Made by a program: the position numbers and the translations under genes. From Echinostoma caproni (taxonomy: Eukaryota; Platyhelminthes; Trematoda; Plagiorchiida; Echinostomatidae): a DNA stretch of 64,000 bases. Below, in pieces: positions 37,430 through 49,817 of the stretch (the stretch's first letter is position 1; each line of letters begins with the position of its first letter). Where the stretch lies: contig UZAN01040563.1 in the NCBI GenBank assembly GCA_900618425.1, positions 1 through 64,000 on the forward strand, written 5' to 3'. A model generated the notes under the pieces. That model did not search any database, was not told the origin of the DNA, and was given only the letters and a program-made list of their open reading frames with translations.

Positions 37430-39378
37430 GAGTAGGGAGAGACTAACATAAAGTTCTTTTTGCTGGCACAAAGGGGGCTTCCATCGATTAATCGCAATCG
37501 CTTCGGCAAACCTTAGCAATCTTGCGACCTGTGACTTGTAGACAATTTGAAACGCTGAGCCTCGGTCGACTTAGTGTTGCGTCATCAGCAGATATCGCGC
37601 AATTGCTGAGGACGGGGTCTTGTAGTTTCGACTGTCGTTTCTATGCCGCGGACTTGACCTCAATTGGGTCAGCTGATTTTGCACCCAATTCGGAATATGT
37701 TCCACCACCCGATTGCGTAATTTTCGCTCTGTTCGGCCCACGTAGATTGCTCCGCAACCACATTGGAATTAGTAGATTAGATTAGAGTTGGCGTAGAGGC
37801 AGACGTTCTTTTGCCGGGGGTGTGGGTATCCTGGTTGTTCGGTAGACGATTTGGGGGTCGGCTGCGTAGTAGGTTCGAGCGATTGCTGACCTCAGTCGTT
37901 TGTAGAGCAGGCGNATTTGGCTACTGACGTAATCGGTTCTTTCGCGATTTTCGGTTTACTATACTTATTAACAAACGCTTCGGGATAAGCGTTTTTCACT
38001 GAAATCTCCCGGAGGTTTTGCAGTTTTTGTTCAATTTTGTCTTCCGTGCAGATTCGCCTCGTTCTGTCAAATGAGGTCCGAAGAAGACCACGTTTATAGT
38101 CCACAGACATAAAGCTCTTGAAGTATAAATATTGACCTGTTCAGATTTCCTTTCGATAAACGGATCGAGCAATCGTTCCGTCTTCTCTTCTGGTCATGAG
38201 AATATCAAGGAAACGGAGTGTGTTGTTGGNNNNNNNNNNNNNNNNNNNNNNNNNNNNNNNNNNNNNNNNNNNNNNNNNNNNNNNNNNNNNNNNNNNNNNN
38301 NNNNNNNNNNNNNNNNNNNNNNNNNNNNNNNNNNNNNNNNNNNNNNNNNNNNNNNNNNNNNNNNNNNNNNNNNNNNNNNNNNNNNNNNNNNNNNNNNNNN
38401 NNNNNNNNNNNNNNNNNNNNNNNNNNNNNNNNNNNNNNNNNNNNNNNNNNNNNNNNNNNNNNNNNNNNNNNNNNNNNNNNNNNNNNNNNNNNNNNNNNNN
38501 NNNNNNNNNNNNNNNNNNNNNNNNNNNNNNNNNNNNNNNNNNNNNNNNNNNNNNNNNNNNNNNNNNNNNNNNNNNNNNNNNNNNNNNNNNNNNNNNNNNN
38601 NNNNNNNNNNNNNNNNNNNNNNNNNNNNNNNNNNNNNNNNNNNNNNNNNNNNNNNNNNNNNNNNNNNNNNNNNNNNNNNNNNNNNNNNNNNNNNNNNNNN
38701 NNNNNNNNNNNNNNNNNNNNNNNNNNNNNNNNNNNNNNNNNNNNNNNNNNNNNNNNNNNNNNNNNNNNNNNNNNNNNNNNNNNNNNNNNNNNNNNNNNNN
38801 NNNNNNNNNNNNNNNNNNNNNNNNNNNNNNNNNNNNNNNNNNNNNNNNNNNNNNNNNNNNNNNNNNNNNNTAGTGAACAGGGATTGAACATCGAAGGAAG
38901 CCATGTGTTTTCCTTCTATGTTGATCTTGTCCAAAATATCCACCGTTTCAAAACTGTCCTTGACTGTATGCTTGACCATCGATTTATGAACTGGTTCTAA
39001 CACCTTAACCAGCCATTTCGCCATTTTGTGCTCTGGTGAGTTCGGTATGGATAGAATTGGTCTGAGTGGCACACCTGGCTTGTGGAGTTTCGGTAGGCCA
39101 TAAAGTTGGGGAATCTGAGTTCCTTTCGGTTTCAGGTCCCGCGCGGTGTTCGAATGGATGAAATGTCCTTCTAATAGAAACTGAACTTCAGAGGCAATTT
39201 TCCGTTGCAGCTCTTTGGGGTCATCACATGTTTTTTCTCGTAAGAACTTGTTAGAGTCATTGAGGATGCATTCCATCTTTCGTTGATAATCTGCTGGGTC
39301 CATCAGGACAGCCCCAGAACCTTTATCAAGGTTTAAAATGACCAAATCGGACTTGTCCTTTAATACAAGAATATACAA
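37430..39378 (-). mobile_element. Penelope-like retroelement, 5'-truncated, RT plus GIY-YIG endonuclease
   Basis: The minus strand from 39378 reads KSDLVILNLDKGSGAVLMDP, QIPQLYGLPKLHKPGVPLRP, ILSIPNSPEHKMAKWLVKVL and GKHMASFDVQSLFT (RT motif A, catalytic Asp). This is a clear Penelope-type RT. The palm is then lost in a run of N (38230-38870). After the gap come KRGLLRTSFDRTRRICTEDK and NLREISVKNAYPEAFVNKY, with frameshifts. The linker LLYKRLRSAIARTYYAADPQ follows, then the endonuclease from about 37762 down: CGCGAIYVGRTERKLRNRVV, EHIPNWV, SSAIARYLLMTQH, an in-frame stop, and AFQIVYKSQVARLLRFAEAI plus LCQQKELYVSLSLLW. Known biology: Penelope elements combine an RT with a GIY-YIG nuclease. This copy has stops and an unread centre, so it is presumably inactive. 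Confidence 0.9.
38230..38870. other. Assembly gap (641 N)
   Basis: A run of N inside the RT domain of the Penelope-like element. Open frames that appear to cross it are artefacts of translating N. Confidence 0.99.
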
Positions 39379-39379
39379 A

Positions 39380-40440
39380 ACGGGTAAGTAGATAAAGTAG
39401 AACTTTTAAAGATATTAAACGGTAACTAAAGAAACACAATTAACGAATCTGTTTTTTTGAAAGTGCAGTGCTCATAGCGACATCGTGAATTATTCGCTGT
39501 GATTTTATGATTTCCGTACTTTCCCACACACAATCATCGCTTATTATGTGCTTTACTCAATTCAGACCCGAGTGTCAATAAGAGGGAGGGTGGTAGGGGA
39601 TGCATCAAAAACTGAGCCGTTTTAAATTCCACAAAAATATTTTGTATATCTGTATCCTACGGGGTTCAGTATTCTATTCTTGGCCGACCTTTCGACTCCT
39701 ATTCAATCCGTTCAACATCTTTCGAGATTCTACTTGATCTCTTTTCTTTATTGGTCTGTGTATGCATTTCAAGTTTATCTTTGTGCTGCTAAGTGATTTC
39801 TCATCTTTTCCACGATAAGCGTTTTCCATCACTACCCCAGTTCTGATACCTTATAAGGCTTCATCAGACTTTACTGTATAATCTTATTCCTATACCAATA
39901 GTGGAGCCCTCTCTTCTTCTATGGAACTGTCGTAAGACCATTCACAATTTAGCTTATCTGTTCATTGTTCCTCAGTCCTTTTATTGTATTTGTTATTCAG
40001 GTCTTTGAACTATGGATCTTGCGGATCTAATGCACGCTCAACTTGCGTTTACTCATGAGACCCGACCACCCTCAAAATGGCCTCTAAATTCCCCTCTAAG
40101 AACGGCTTTCCAAACCTTTTCCAAGAACTACACTACTGTGGATCGCTCTTCCTTTCTTTGTTATTCCACTCTCGCGGTACCGTTCACTTGCGAGCGCAGA
40201 ATCAACAAGTTGTATTTTATTTGAATGTGTCTTTATCTCCATTGTACCGCAGCTCTGATATCAAATGGGGTTCATCCTCTATGTTACACCATGCCCTTCA
40301 TTTTATTTGCACTAGCGTACATCCATTAGCAAAACAACATAGCTTCAGCATTTTCAAATGTTATATGTTGAGTTTAATTTTGTTCTCTTCCAATTGTTGT
40401 GAAACTCGAAATAAAATAACTGACCACAACAAATCAGAAC
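39380..40440. other. No recognisable coding feature
   Basis: T/C-rich plus strand with two overlapping open frames (40012-40224 and 40077-40457) that resemble no family. The stretch ends at a Penelope-type hammerhead-like motif, so part of it may be an old element terminal repeat. Confidence 0.4.
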
Positions 40441-40460
40441 CAAACAGTTCATTGTAAAAC

Positions 40461-40500
40461 CTGCCTTGAGAAAGGTTACCCACGTTAATCGAAACGTCGG
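40461..40500 (+). ncRNA. Penelope-type hammerhead-like motif, degenerate
   Basis: The sequence has CCTTGAGAAA, then GGTTA (40474-40478) able to pair with TAATC (40486-40490) as stem II around a CCCACGT loop, then GAAAC directly joined to GTC. It resembles the 'cacgtta..cGAAACGTCGG' motif typical of Penelope-like element ends. Hammerhead ribozymes are established in Penelope elements, but the CTGANGA core is altered here and the motif is on the strand opposite to the nearby Penelope coding remnant. Confidence 0.35.
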
Positions 40501-41059
40501 CGAATATAATTCTCTACTGACATCGCTCTGTTATTAACACTATAACATTCACTATCAAATAGTTGCCGATTTGAAACGTGTTTAGTCGATGAGAATGGAA
40601 TATGCACAGGACTTTATGATATTGCACATTTGTTCACTAAACAAGCAGTCGTCACACAGCATCAACGTGTCACCCAGTTCCCACTAGCAGATCTTCTTAT
40701 TAGTAAGCGAGTGACACGTGGATGCTAAAGAACGAAAACACATTTGATAGATAGAACCAGACTCTCTTAATCCTTTCACTCATACTAAAAGCTTTAATTT
40801 CCAAAAAGATGTATCTTCCTCCTCCCAGTAAATAACCGGTTGGTTTTTCACATGTGATTGATGTATAATCTATAACCCATTTAAACATTTAGTTTTGCCA
40901 TGTGGCGTAACAAGGCGCATACCCTAGGGTGGTCCGGTAAACCAATGACGTGAGCTACTGACATTCGAATCATGAACCAGGAAACGGTGCTGTTAATCTG
41001 GTGCCTCTGAAAAATCGAATGATTTAATCAAAAATTGAAACTATATTTGTTAAAGTAAT

Positions 41060-41215
41060 GACCGCCGACCGTGTAGCTCAGGGTTCAGTCTGTTAACCCT
41101 CAACCCGAAGGTTCAGGGTTTGAATTCTGACGGGGATACAAGAAGTACGCACCTCTGAAGAGTCCCAAGTAGAACGAAACAGCCGTCCAATGCCCTTTAT
41201 CGGTCATCACAAATA
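41060..41215 (+). repeat. tRNA-derived SINE with hammerhead domain (Sm-alpha-like), intergenic copy
   Basis: Head GTGTAGCTCAGGGTTCAGTC (A-box-like, about 41071) and AGGGTTTGAATTCTGACGG (B-box-like, about 41115), then GGGATACAAGAAGTACGCACC, the hammerhead at 41155-41187, and the block CAATG..CTTTATCGG shared with the copy at 25200-25370. Same order and spacing as the intron copy, with independent substitutions. Confidence 0.7.
41155..41187 (+). ncRNA. Hammerhead ribozyme candidate, conserved core intact
   Basis: CTGAAGA at 41155-41161 fits the invariant CUGANGA. Stem II is GTCC (41162-41165) against GAAC (41172-41175), three pairs plus one mismatch. GAAAC spans 41176-41180, AGCC is a four-base stem III loop, and GTC is the cleavage triplet at 41184-41186. 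The two-base-pair stem III is the minimal form typical of retroelement hammerheads. Stem I (flanks GCACCT and CAATGC) pairs only partly, so activity is uncertain. Confidence 0.6.
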
Positions 41216-42414
41216 TTTCCTACGTTCGTGGTAACATTTATTACAATAGTTTAAACTAATTACACAGTAATGCTGATGACATTTCGATCTTCTTGGAAAA
41301 TCGCTTTCTAAAAATTACGATCATTTTTATGTTGTCAAATCATGAATAAAATAGGATTCTCTTTTTAGTATGACCACGAAACTTCAGAAGACGTTTGTGT
41401 GGTAGGGGGAAGTGAGAGAGGGTGAGTAACGTCACAATTATTACTATGTCGTAAAACCGTTATGCATATATGCATGTATCATCTGGGGCTGATAACCAAA
41501 TTGTCACAAAAAAAATAACTCCTTTATTGGACTCCTTTATTTCCCCGAAACCAGATTCTTTTCACCACATTCCCGGAATCGAAAAGTCCGAACGAAGAAC
41601 TCATCAGAATACTTGTTCGGAGCTGAGACTTGATAAAAATAACGGAATATAGTTATTGTGACCTATTTTGCTATCCATAAATCACACTCGCTCAAAAAGT
41701 GATACTATAACACAGATGAGAACTATGCGTGTGTACGAAACTGCCATGGTGAAATCGATCCGTCAATTGTCGTCAGGACATTTGTCCTGAGAAAGTGACC
41801 TCAATGGGAACTGCAAACTACACGTGGTCATGTGTGATCACTTGAACGGTTTTTCCTGAGGTCATTATTTACGATGGAATGTTTCAGGGTAAAAACTCGA
41901 TCGATCCGACACATGAGTATTTAGAGACTCTTATTATATCGTCTCCAATTGGTGCAATCTAGTCGACGAGGAACATGTAGCAGTTCACCCGAGACGTTTA
42001 AGTTAGGTTGCAGTAAATGGGGCAATAACACTTGTTGCCCGTGGAAGCCTTTTGTGATTTGTGAGGAGAAAAACTCATCATACTCCTAACTTACCTCGAC
42101 GTTGAAATTTAGTAAGATGTTTCTTATATTCCACCTAGAAACCATTTGATTCCCCGGCTAACTTTACACATGTAGTTGGTACCTAATCTAGGGATACTGT
42201 CGACGAATTTCAGGACAGTCTTGAGTGCAGTAAACCGAGAAGGAAGGCACTGGAATTGCAGACAGCTTGCTTGGCCGAAATCAAAGTTGCTGCAATATGT
42301 CAGTAGTTTAATATCTATTGGCAATTCAAAAATAACTATGGGCTTGGAAGTGTTGCGGAATGAAGTTAAAATTGAAATATTCCTTGGATTTGTGACTTCA
42401 GTTTATTTTCCTCG

Positions 42415-42418
<4 letters not shown>

Positions 42419-42442
<24 letters not shown>
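42419..42442. repeat. (AT)12 microsatellite
   Basis: A perfect alternating AT tract of 24 bases. Confidence 0.95.
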
Positions 42443-42445
<3 letters not shown>

Positions 42446-45400
42446 AGTGTAATAAGGTCATAATAACAATACTAGTAGTCATTTATCGCATTTGTTTGAA
42501 TAGTTGAAGTCAGTTTTCAAAGCAGAGGCTCGGAAGTAATAACCGGCCGCATGAGGATATCGTTATGATAAAGTGGGGCGAAGTTACGTCCTACGGACCT
42601 CAGCAATACGTTTGGCAAGACGTGTTTTAGCCTCAAAAAGGGGGTTGGCTGAAATCCTAACGGGTCAATACCTGGAATTTTCGAACACATTTGATAGTGA
42701 GTCACCAGGTACTACCTCCGAAACTCTGCAATTATAACATTAAAGACTCTTACTGTATTAGACTGAAGAGTTTTTCTGGCAAGGTCCCTTGTCAGTTCAT
42801 TTGAACTACCCGCAATCTAATAACGTTACCCGTGATGTTTCTTGGGTATGAATCCTTGGTCTTGGCTTTTTGTTCGTTTTTATAAACAATATAAGCAACC
42901 TTCTGTGACCACAAGTATTACCGTAAATAGCTATTACCAGAATCTATAATAGAACGATAAAATCTGAGGACTCACAAGCATTTCAGGGAACAAACATTGC
43001 AGCTCATCGTTAGTCGATCGAGAATGACACTGGTAATACTAAATCAGAATATACTATTATATCACTACGCCTCAGAAATCGATTTCTAAACTTATGCAAA
43101 TATCAATAATTTTAAAATACATCCAATGAGAGGGATCTACGCTGTTCGATAAACTACTTTAGTTCGTCTTCCGCTGCTCTAGAATAGATCTGGTCCCTTC
43201 TGTGTGCATTTCGCAGATTCTTATTTTTGTCAAAGTCATAAGTTTGATCACATATTAGGGACAACAAGCAAACCTGGAATCCATGTCATACAGTCCAACA
43301 CAATGTTGTGGAACATCCCCAATGAATGATTACTAAGACGATTGAGCAGTTGCTTTCTACTAAGTATATGGAAAGACTGCAATCATTGTGGCAAGACTTC
43401 ACTTCCTATGATCAAATTAGAGGAAACTTGATTTTGCTTTATCAAACACAGTCGGACCCCAAACATCGGTGTCGTCCACTGGTCAAGTTGTTGCCCACCA
43501 TCCACTTCAGGGAACATCCATTTAAGCTAGTGCTTCCAAAACTTTGACTGGAATGCTGACATCACTCCCTCGCCATCAGTGTGCTCTACCTGGAATTCAA
43601 TACTGTTTCGTTTCATCTGTTACCTCCCCGTCGATTTTTTCAAGCAGAGACTTGATAAAACATTAGCATCTTTAATATTTCGACGTCCGTAAAAGTACAC
43701 AAATATTGAAAATATCTTAGGGTATTCAGCTTTGATTAGTCCGTTCGATTGTTCAGAGGCGCTAGGCTCTCTTAACGGTCTCGTATATGAGTTTCTCTTC
43801 TTGGGAGATCGTTAATTCCCCACGACTGAATGCATTTAAATGCTATGAAAGGACTAACTTTGATGATTTCTAGGGTAATGTGATGAGGCGCTATACCAAT
43901 TGAACCCCATCAATCTTATCCCCACACTTCGCCCAAAAATAAAACACTGAAGTCATTGATGAAGCCAATTCATCACAAGTCCACATTTGACTAGTTAATT
44001 GAATGCTGTAATGAATCCATGAAAAACAATTCTGCTGCTGCCTGTAGTTCTTGCGACGTACGAAATATCACGTTTTTCTAGTAGTCAATTAGAAGGAACA
44101 TGTTACTGTGCTAAGGGATATTTCTGTGGTAATTAAACTAGACACGAATCAAGAGTCGCAATAGTAGTCGTCTGATGAAGTCGACCATCAAAAAGATGCA
44201 GCAAAAAAGGGCATGGAACTGGTGGTTGATTTATTGAAAGAAATCAAAGGGATTAAATATTATGCACAAATAAGTGACATTGACTTAGCAAATATTCACT
44301 AATTGCCGCTCTTACTCCCAGCGTCACAGAGCCCCTGTATCAGCTCTTCTGTTTGAATCGCATGACTTTTGAAATGTCAAGATTGTTAACCTCTGATTCA
44401 TTGTCATGAAACTGTAACACGAAGCCCTTTGGTTGACATTATCTCGGAAGCTTTGATCACCAAAGTTCCTCAGTTCAGTCTGTAACCAAGGTGTTTCACA
44501 AACGACCCTGAATGGCTAAATTTATTTTATTGTAAAAGGATTGTTTCTACAATTTATTGGGTATTTATGACACTCTCTATGGGACTCGGTCATCGCAAGC
44601 GGTTACTTTGTTATCACAATAACTGAAGCTTCAAGCTTCCTAGTTGATATCGACTTCTGAATTCGACCAAAGACGTATCGTTTCCTGTCACTATTTAAAA
44701 CAGAACATCGTCGTCTGTGGTAAAGAAAAACCTATCGTATACTAACTTCTGCTCCAAACATTACGGCTCGAAGTATATTTCCGCCACTAGCAGCAAGAGC
44801 TTGTTGTCATGAAAAAGTACATTACATATTGCATAGAATAATCTAGGTAAAGCACTTTTATATACTGAAGCGGGATTTGTCAGGTGAATGGAATTGGCAA
44901 ACACTCGATCACCAAACTGATTAATTAGTAATTCCAATGGTGCCCTCTTCATACTATATCCTGAGGGTGAATCAACTATCAGAATACTTTAAATTCCAAA
45001 CAAAATAGCGAGCGAAAATTCATTTTTAGTCATAAAGTGCTGTCAGTTCTACGTTTTTCTTCTGCTGTCGTCAGCAGCATGGAATGTTGCATGTCTGTCT
45101 GTCTGTTCAAGGCACAAATCATTTTTGAAGGAACTCAATAATTCAAATGAAAATAACTTGAACCGTAGGGTTTCTGAATTCCTCAGCTATTTTTTTAAAT
45201 TCAGTATGCAATATTTGTCGTTACTAACACATGAGTATCAACATAGCACACACGAATACTAGTGAAATTTATTTGTAAATGTTTCTGTAATGTTTCTTGC
45301 AATGTTCCTGTAAAATGTTTCCAAGTTCACCATTATTATATGCATTTAGTACAGTTGCTTACATTCAATACGCATTGTTTTTTTCAATCATAATGTTATG

Positions 45401-46260
45401 TGCTCTAAAGTACGAATTACTCCGCAGACGTCAACGGCTAGAGAAAAAAAATACGCACCTTAGGAAGGAATTAATGGGATAGCAGCTCAAGTTCGGCAAA
45501 TACGCCGAGTCTGTGCTGCAGTTTTCAGTCCAAATCCTTCATCGCGTCCTCCGATATGCCAATGGCTATCTCTTTCACAGTTGTTTCATTATTGGTCACA
45601 CAACTGCCAAGGGTAGATCGCATTCAACTTTTGTTGATACAGACAGAGTTCAAAGTCAATATTACCAAATAAGTTTTAATATCCGTTTGTATTTCGTTAC
45701 TACACGACTGGATGAAAATGGTGAATGAAAGCATCCTTGAAGAACGTTATAAGTAGTTTCAAATCAATCCTCCAATATCACGATCTCAGAATAACGCATC
45801 GCAACCCACCGTTCATAAATCAGGAGATTCATTTCCTTGAGCCATGCATGGATTCATCTCTGTCAATCCAGTGTTTGAAGATTATGCTATTCTAGAACGG
45901 AATTTGATAATAACAGTGATTGTATGCAATCGTGTGCTCCATGATGTGGAGGATACCAGTAAGTCTTTTGCATACCACTGCATAAGCGAATACTTCTCAA
46001 ACACCTTCGCTGTTGAACAACCTTACCGTCTGTGACCGCACTTCGTGTAAGGGCAAAACATTTATTTGGCTTAAGCTACACTACAAAGGTGGCAATAACA
46101 AATATCATAACGGATAATCCAAGGACAAAGCATATCACTGTATAGATCCACACCGTCGGAATGGCTCTATAATAGCTGTTCGATTTCGGTTTTATCAAAA
46201 CCATGAATTTACAAACAACATATTTATGGAAAGCAATCCCCTTAGTTTTTTTCGTGGGTA
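42443..46260. other. No recognisable feature
   Basis: AT-rich intergenic sequence. A slightly GC-richer patch at 42530-42700 may be an old repeat. No supported genes. Confidence 0.45.
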
Positions 46261-46264
46261 TGAT

Positions 46265-46640
46265 TCAGCCAAGTTGTGTAAAACCAAGGTCGGGATTGAA
46301 AATCAGAGAATTGGGTTAGCTAAATTCGAACTCGCTGGGCATCCGAGTGGTGTGTGAAAATCCCAGTCCATTAGTGGAGGTTGGTCATTCCGTTTAATAG
46401 TGTTTCTCTGAGACTTGAATTAAGAGCCTAGGTTGCCCTGTACCCCTCCCCTCTTTTGCCCAATCGAGCGGCTCCAATTTGTCGTGGATGGAAAGCAGTT
46501 ACCGCTTTGATTAGGAAGGTTGACCTCGAGGCTTTTAGTTGCTTTAAATGTGCCCGTTAGCTGTGGTTCACTAACCGAAATGTGGAGCTGGATAATGGGT
46601 TTTCGTCCTTGCCTAGTGCAAATGTCCTCACCACAAGAAA
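46265..46640. other. GC-richer unknown block
   Basis: Richer in G/C than its flanks, with no coding frame of a known family. It contains TGCCCAATCGAGCGGCTCC, whose reverse complement resembles a segment of the block at 25640-25960. Probably an old repeat. Confidence 0.35.
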
Positions 46641-47403
46641 GGTAACATGAAAGATTTCTCCACGATCTGTTTGAATAGGTACAATACCTGAAAGCACTGG
46701 GACAAGAACTGGCTATAGCCTACCCCACCCCAGAGAAGCTTTGCATTAACACATTCGCAAAATCTTTACCAAGTACTCAGATTAAGGGACACTTAAATGA
46801 CTGAATTCGATTTGGCGATCACTTGAACTGACCATGAACAGTGCAGTTCTTCGTTCACTTTGCGAGCATAAAATTACTTTTACATATTTTAGTTATGTAA
46901 TGATATTGTGATTCAATCATCCGGGGAAACGCGAGCCAAGGGGCCTCGCGCTATACAATCGGGACCATGGACTAGAGACCTATAGCCTCCATCAACCAAA
47001 GACTGTTCTCTTAACACTATTCACCTAGCGTGAAGACAGGGAACGGTGGTTGTTTGATTCCTGTTTAGTCAATGTTTTAGTTTTCTATTGGTATATTATA
47101 TATTCCTATTCAGTGGCCTATGTCTCTGCAAGGGTAGACTTAGGCAGATGACTACTGATGTGATTTCATGATTTATTTGTGACTGTGATTCCCGATTCCT
47201 GTTTCCTGATCCGTGATTCTGGAATAGTGATTCTTGTCCGTTTCGATTACAACAGGTGATACGCTTTCCGCGGTATTTTACCTTGGAAGTTAGGAGATAC
47301 GCAAAATTTTCGGTTTCTCAGTTGCTTTACCAATGATTCTCTCTCTGTGTATATATATATAGTTACTTAAATGTATCTTTTCAAGTAATCGGAGTACGTG
47401 AAA

Positions 47404-47700
47404 TCATTTTAATTCCCTATTTCCTAGCCCTTCAGTCACATGTCCATAAGGGCAAACCTTTGCCCTTAAACACATTTTTGTTCTCCGTTCTATTGGTTGC
47501 CGCTCAGCCGTATCACGTGACAAATAAAGCAGTTCATTTCTCCCGGGGTCGGTTTGGGAAAATATGATTTTACCGCGAATAAACAATTGATTACCTGAAA
47601 AAAATGAATTAACTCCGATTCCCGTTTGGTGGGTGTGAAGGTGGACAAAATTCGTCTCACGTGCATAGTGCCCTGGATTCACGTGATCAGTGAACTACCG
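47404..47700. promoter_or_regulatory. CACGTG-rich island with a 22-base inverted repeat, LTR- or promoter-like
   Basis: Three CACGTG E-box hexamers (47514, 47658, 47680), an inverted CCAAT (ATTGG, about 47491), an AATAAA on the plus strand (about 47522) and a perfect inverted repeat with 10-base arms at 47447-47468 (TAAGGGCAAA, CC, TTTGCCCTTA). The minus strand is open for 92 codons (47404-47682) but matches no family I know. The combination could be a solo LTR or a promoter; neither is proven. Confidence 0.35.
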
Positions 47701-49774
47701 TTCTCGACCAATCATCCCGGATGGTTTAAGCGGAGACAAAGTTGAACAATATCTCAAATTTAAAGTGCAGGTAAATCTGGACAAAGCATAGCAAATAAAC
47801 TCTCATTATTCGATGACTATCTTCATTTTGCTTTCGTGTGGAAAACCTTCGCGAAAATGGTAACTTTAGAAACGTAAAAGTCTTGTCACACTGAGTCGCA
47901 TAGGTAGATAAGAACCCCAAAGACTTATTATATCGAGATATTTCTACCGACTCTCCTATTCAAATCTGTCTGATCAAAACTTATGGTGATTTTCTAATGC
48001 TTGCTAAAATTTAGTAACTAAACGCTCTGATAACAGAGACGGTAAAATACTGCAGACCAGTTGCCCGAAACCATTATAGAAGGGTGAAACTCGTTTTTAT
48101 GTTCGATTAAAATGTTTTTATACCTTTATCCCCAATTAAAATTTTACTGTCTCATTTTACTTTTGACACAGATCGAATACTGTGATATGAGGGCAATCAA
48201 CTTAAACCCTTGAAACCTTTCACGGTAATATAATCCATGGCGAATTCTAGTTTTCGAAACATTCGGGCAAGAATGTATTCGGGTCTTACTGTTGATTTTG
48301 AAACTGCATTTAGCTCTGCTTGAAATCCGGATTACTAGATATCTGCCTAAAACAAGAAACTTCACTTTATCTTTGAAGGACAGCTTAGTTTGTTCTCTTT
48401 CAGGAACGACTGCCTGAATGAGCGACATCAACAACCTATTTGGAGGTGATCGGCATATGGAAATTATACATTACATTCCTAGGGCAATGGCTACCAGCAG
48501 AGTGGAATTTCACTTTACTGACACAAAAATGAGCATATACATTGGCTTTAGTAAGACAAATTCTCAATCCCCGGCAAATAATTTTGCTGGTTTGAATATC
48601 TAACGAATAGCCAAAAAGTTCAATCGCTCATTTCATGCAAGTTTATCTTCTGACTAAAATTCCACAGACCGATTTGCCATATTATTTTTACTTCAAACTG
48701 ACAAGTTCTAATCAAAATAATGTGAACTCGGGAAAGGAAACGATGACAAACACACGTGTGCCTGTGTGTGCGCACGAACAAAAGCAATTCACTTAGGAAT
48801 GAGAATAAATTGAGGGAATAGCTTGCAACGTATCCCCACTTCGGTATCTTTCATAAAGAAATCAGGCATGTGCTTCCTACAACTGCCTGTATTCATAAAT
48901 CATTTGATGTATAATATTAAGAAATGGGATTTCTCATTTAACTATCTTCAAATGAATTTTTGCTGTGAGAATTACAAAAGGTCGATTAGCCTAATGGGTC
49001 ATGAATTGTTTCTGTACTCACGTTTTAACTATGCCCTATTTGGATTTTCTCTAAATTTAAAGGATAGATCCAAAGGCCGAACTTTGTACGTCCTGGAGTC
49101 ATTTATTTTCAACTTAGGTTTGAGTCATTCCTTTTTGTATACGTAAGTGTAAGAAATTTTTCGTGCACTACCGATGGGCTCTGACACGACTGAAACTCAA
49201 GCATGGTTATTCCCGAATATATGGTTGTCGCGAACAGCCGAGGATCGAGTGTGAAGGTTCTGTCTGAAGCATAGTCATTTCCGGCTCAGTTTTCCTCTTG
49301 TTCCGTTGTGCATTGCTTCAATCCACAATTCACCTGTATTTCTAGAAACTTAGAGAAAGATATTATCACTTTCGTGAAAGCTTCCAATTAACCATGCTCC
49401 GCACCACAAAAATGGAAACCTATGGATTCGAGTGAATTTTTTTCGTTTGGTCTTACAGTATGAGTGCAGAAGGACACGATATATTAAAGTGAACATTTTA
49501 TTTGTCTTTATTCCTATAAAGATGGTAAACTTTTCACGTCCGAAAGCCACCCATTCACCGGAATAATTCACCAATGCCAAAACGACTTGAAAACGGGTTT
49601 ATCATAAACACTCTCACAACCGCAATTGAAGCTATGATCTCCTTCGTCTTTTAACTCGCCGCCTCTATAAACACCGACATCTACTTTATTAAACATTCAC
49701 AACGATAGGCTTTTAATACAAAGTGAAGTTGAAACAAGCTTTTCCCGTGATAAATTTTAAAAGAGAAGCCAGTA
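47701..49774. other. No recognisable feature
   Basis: AT-rich intergenic DNA. The plus open frame 48823-49146 (107 codons) has no family resemblance. Confidence 0.45.
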
Positions 49775-49817
49775 TAGCAACATTGCACGATTTATGTCCT
49801 GGGCGATTTCGCTGTGA
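49770..49817 (-). repeat. Interspersed repeat, copy 2
   Basis: Partner of 37256-37300, with the shared core TGCACGATTTATGTCC(A/T)GG(A/G)CGATTTCGCTG. No Penelope coding sequence is found next to this copy. Confidence 0.55.

Noticed and set aside
38132..39000. Open frames of 225-260 codons across 38.1-39.0 kb
   Set aside because: They are produced by translating the run of N. Only the minus-strand frame has real Penelope sequence outside the gap.
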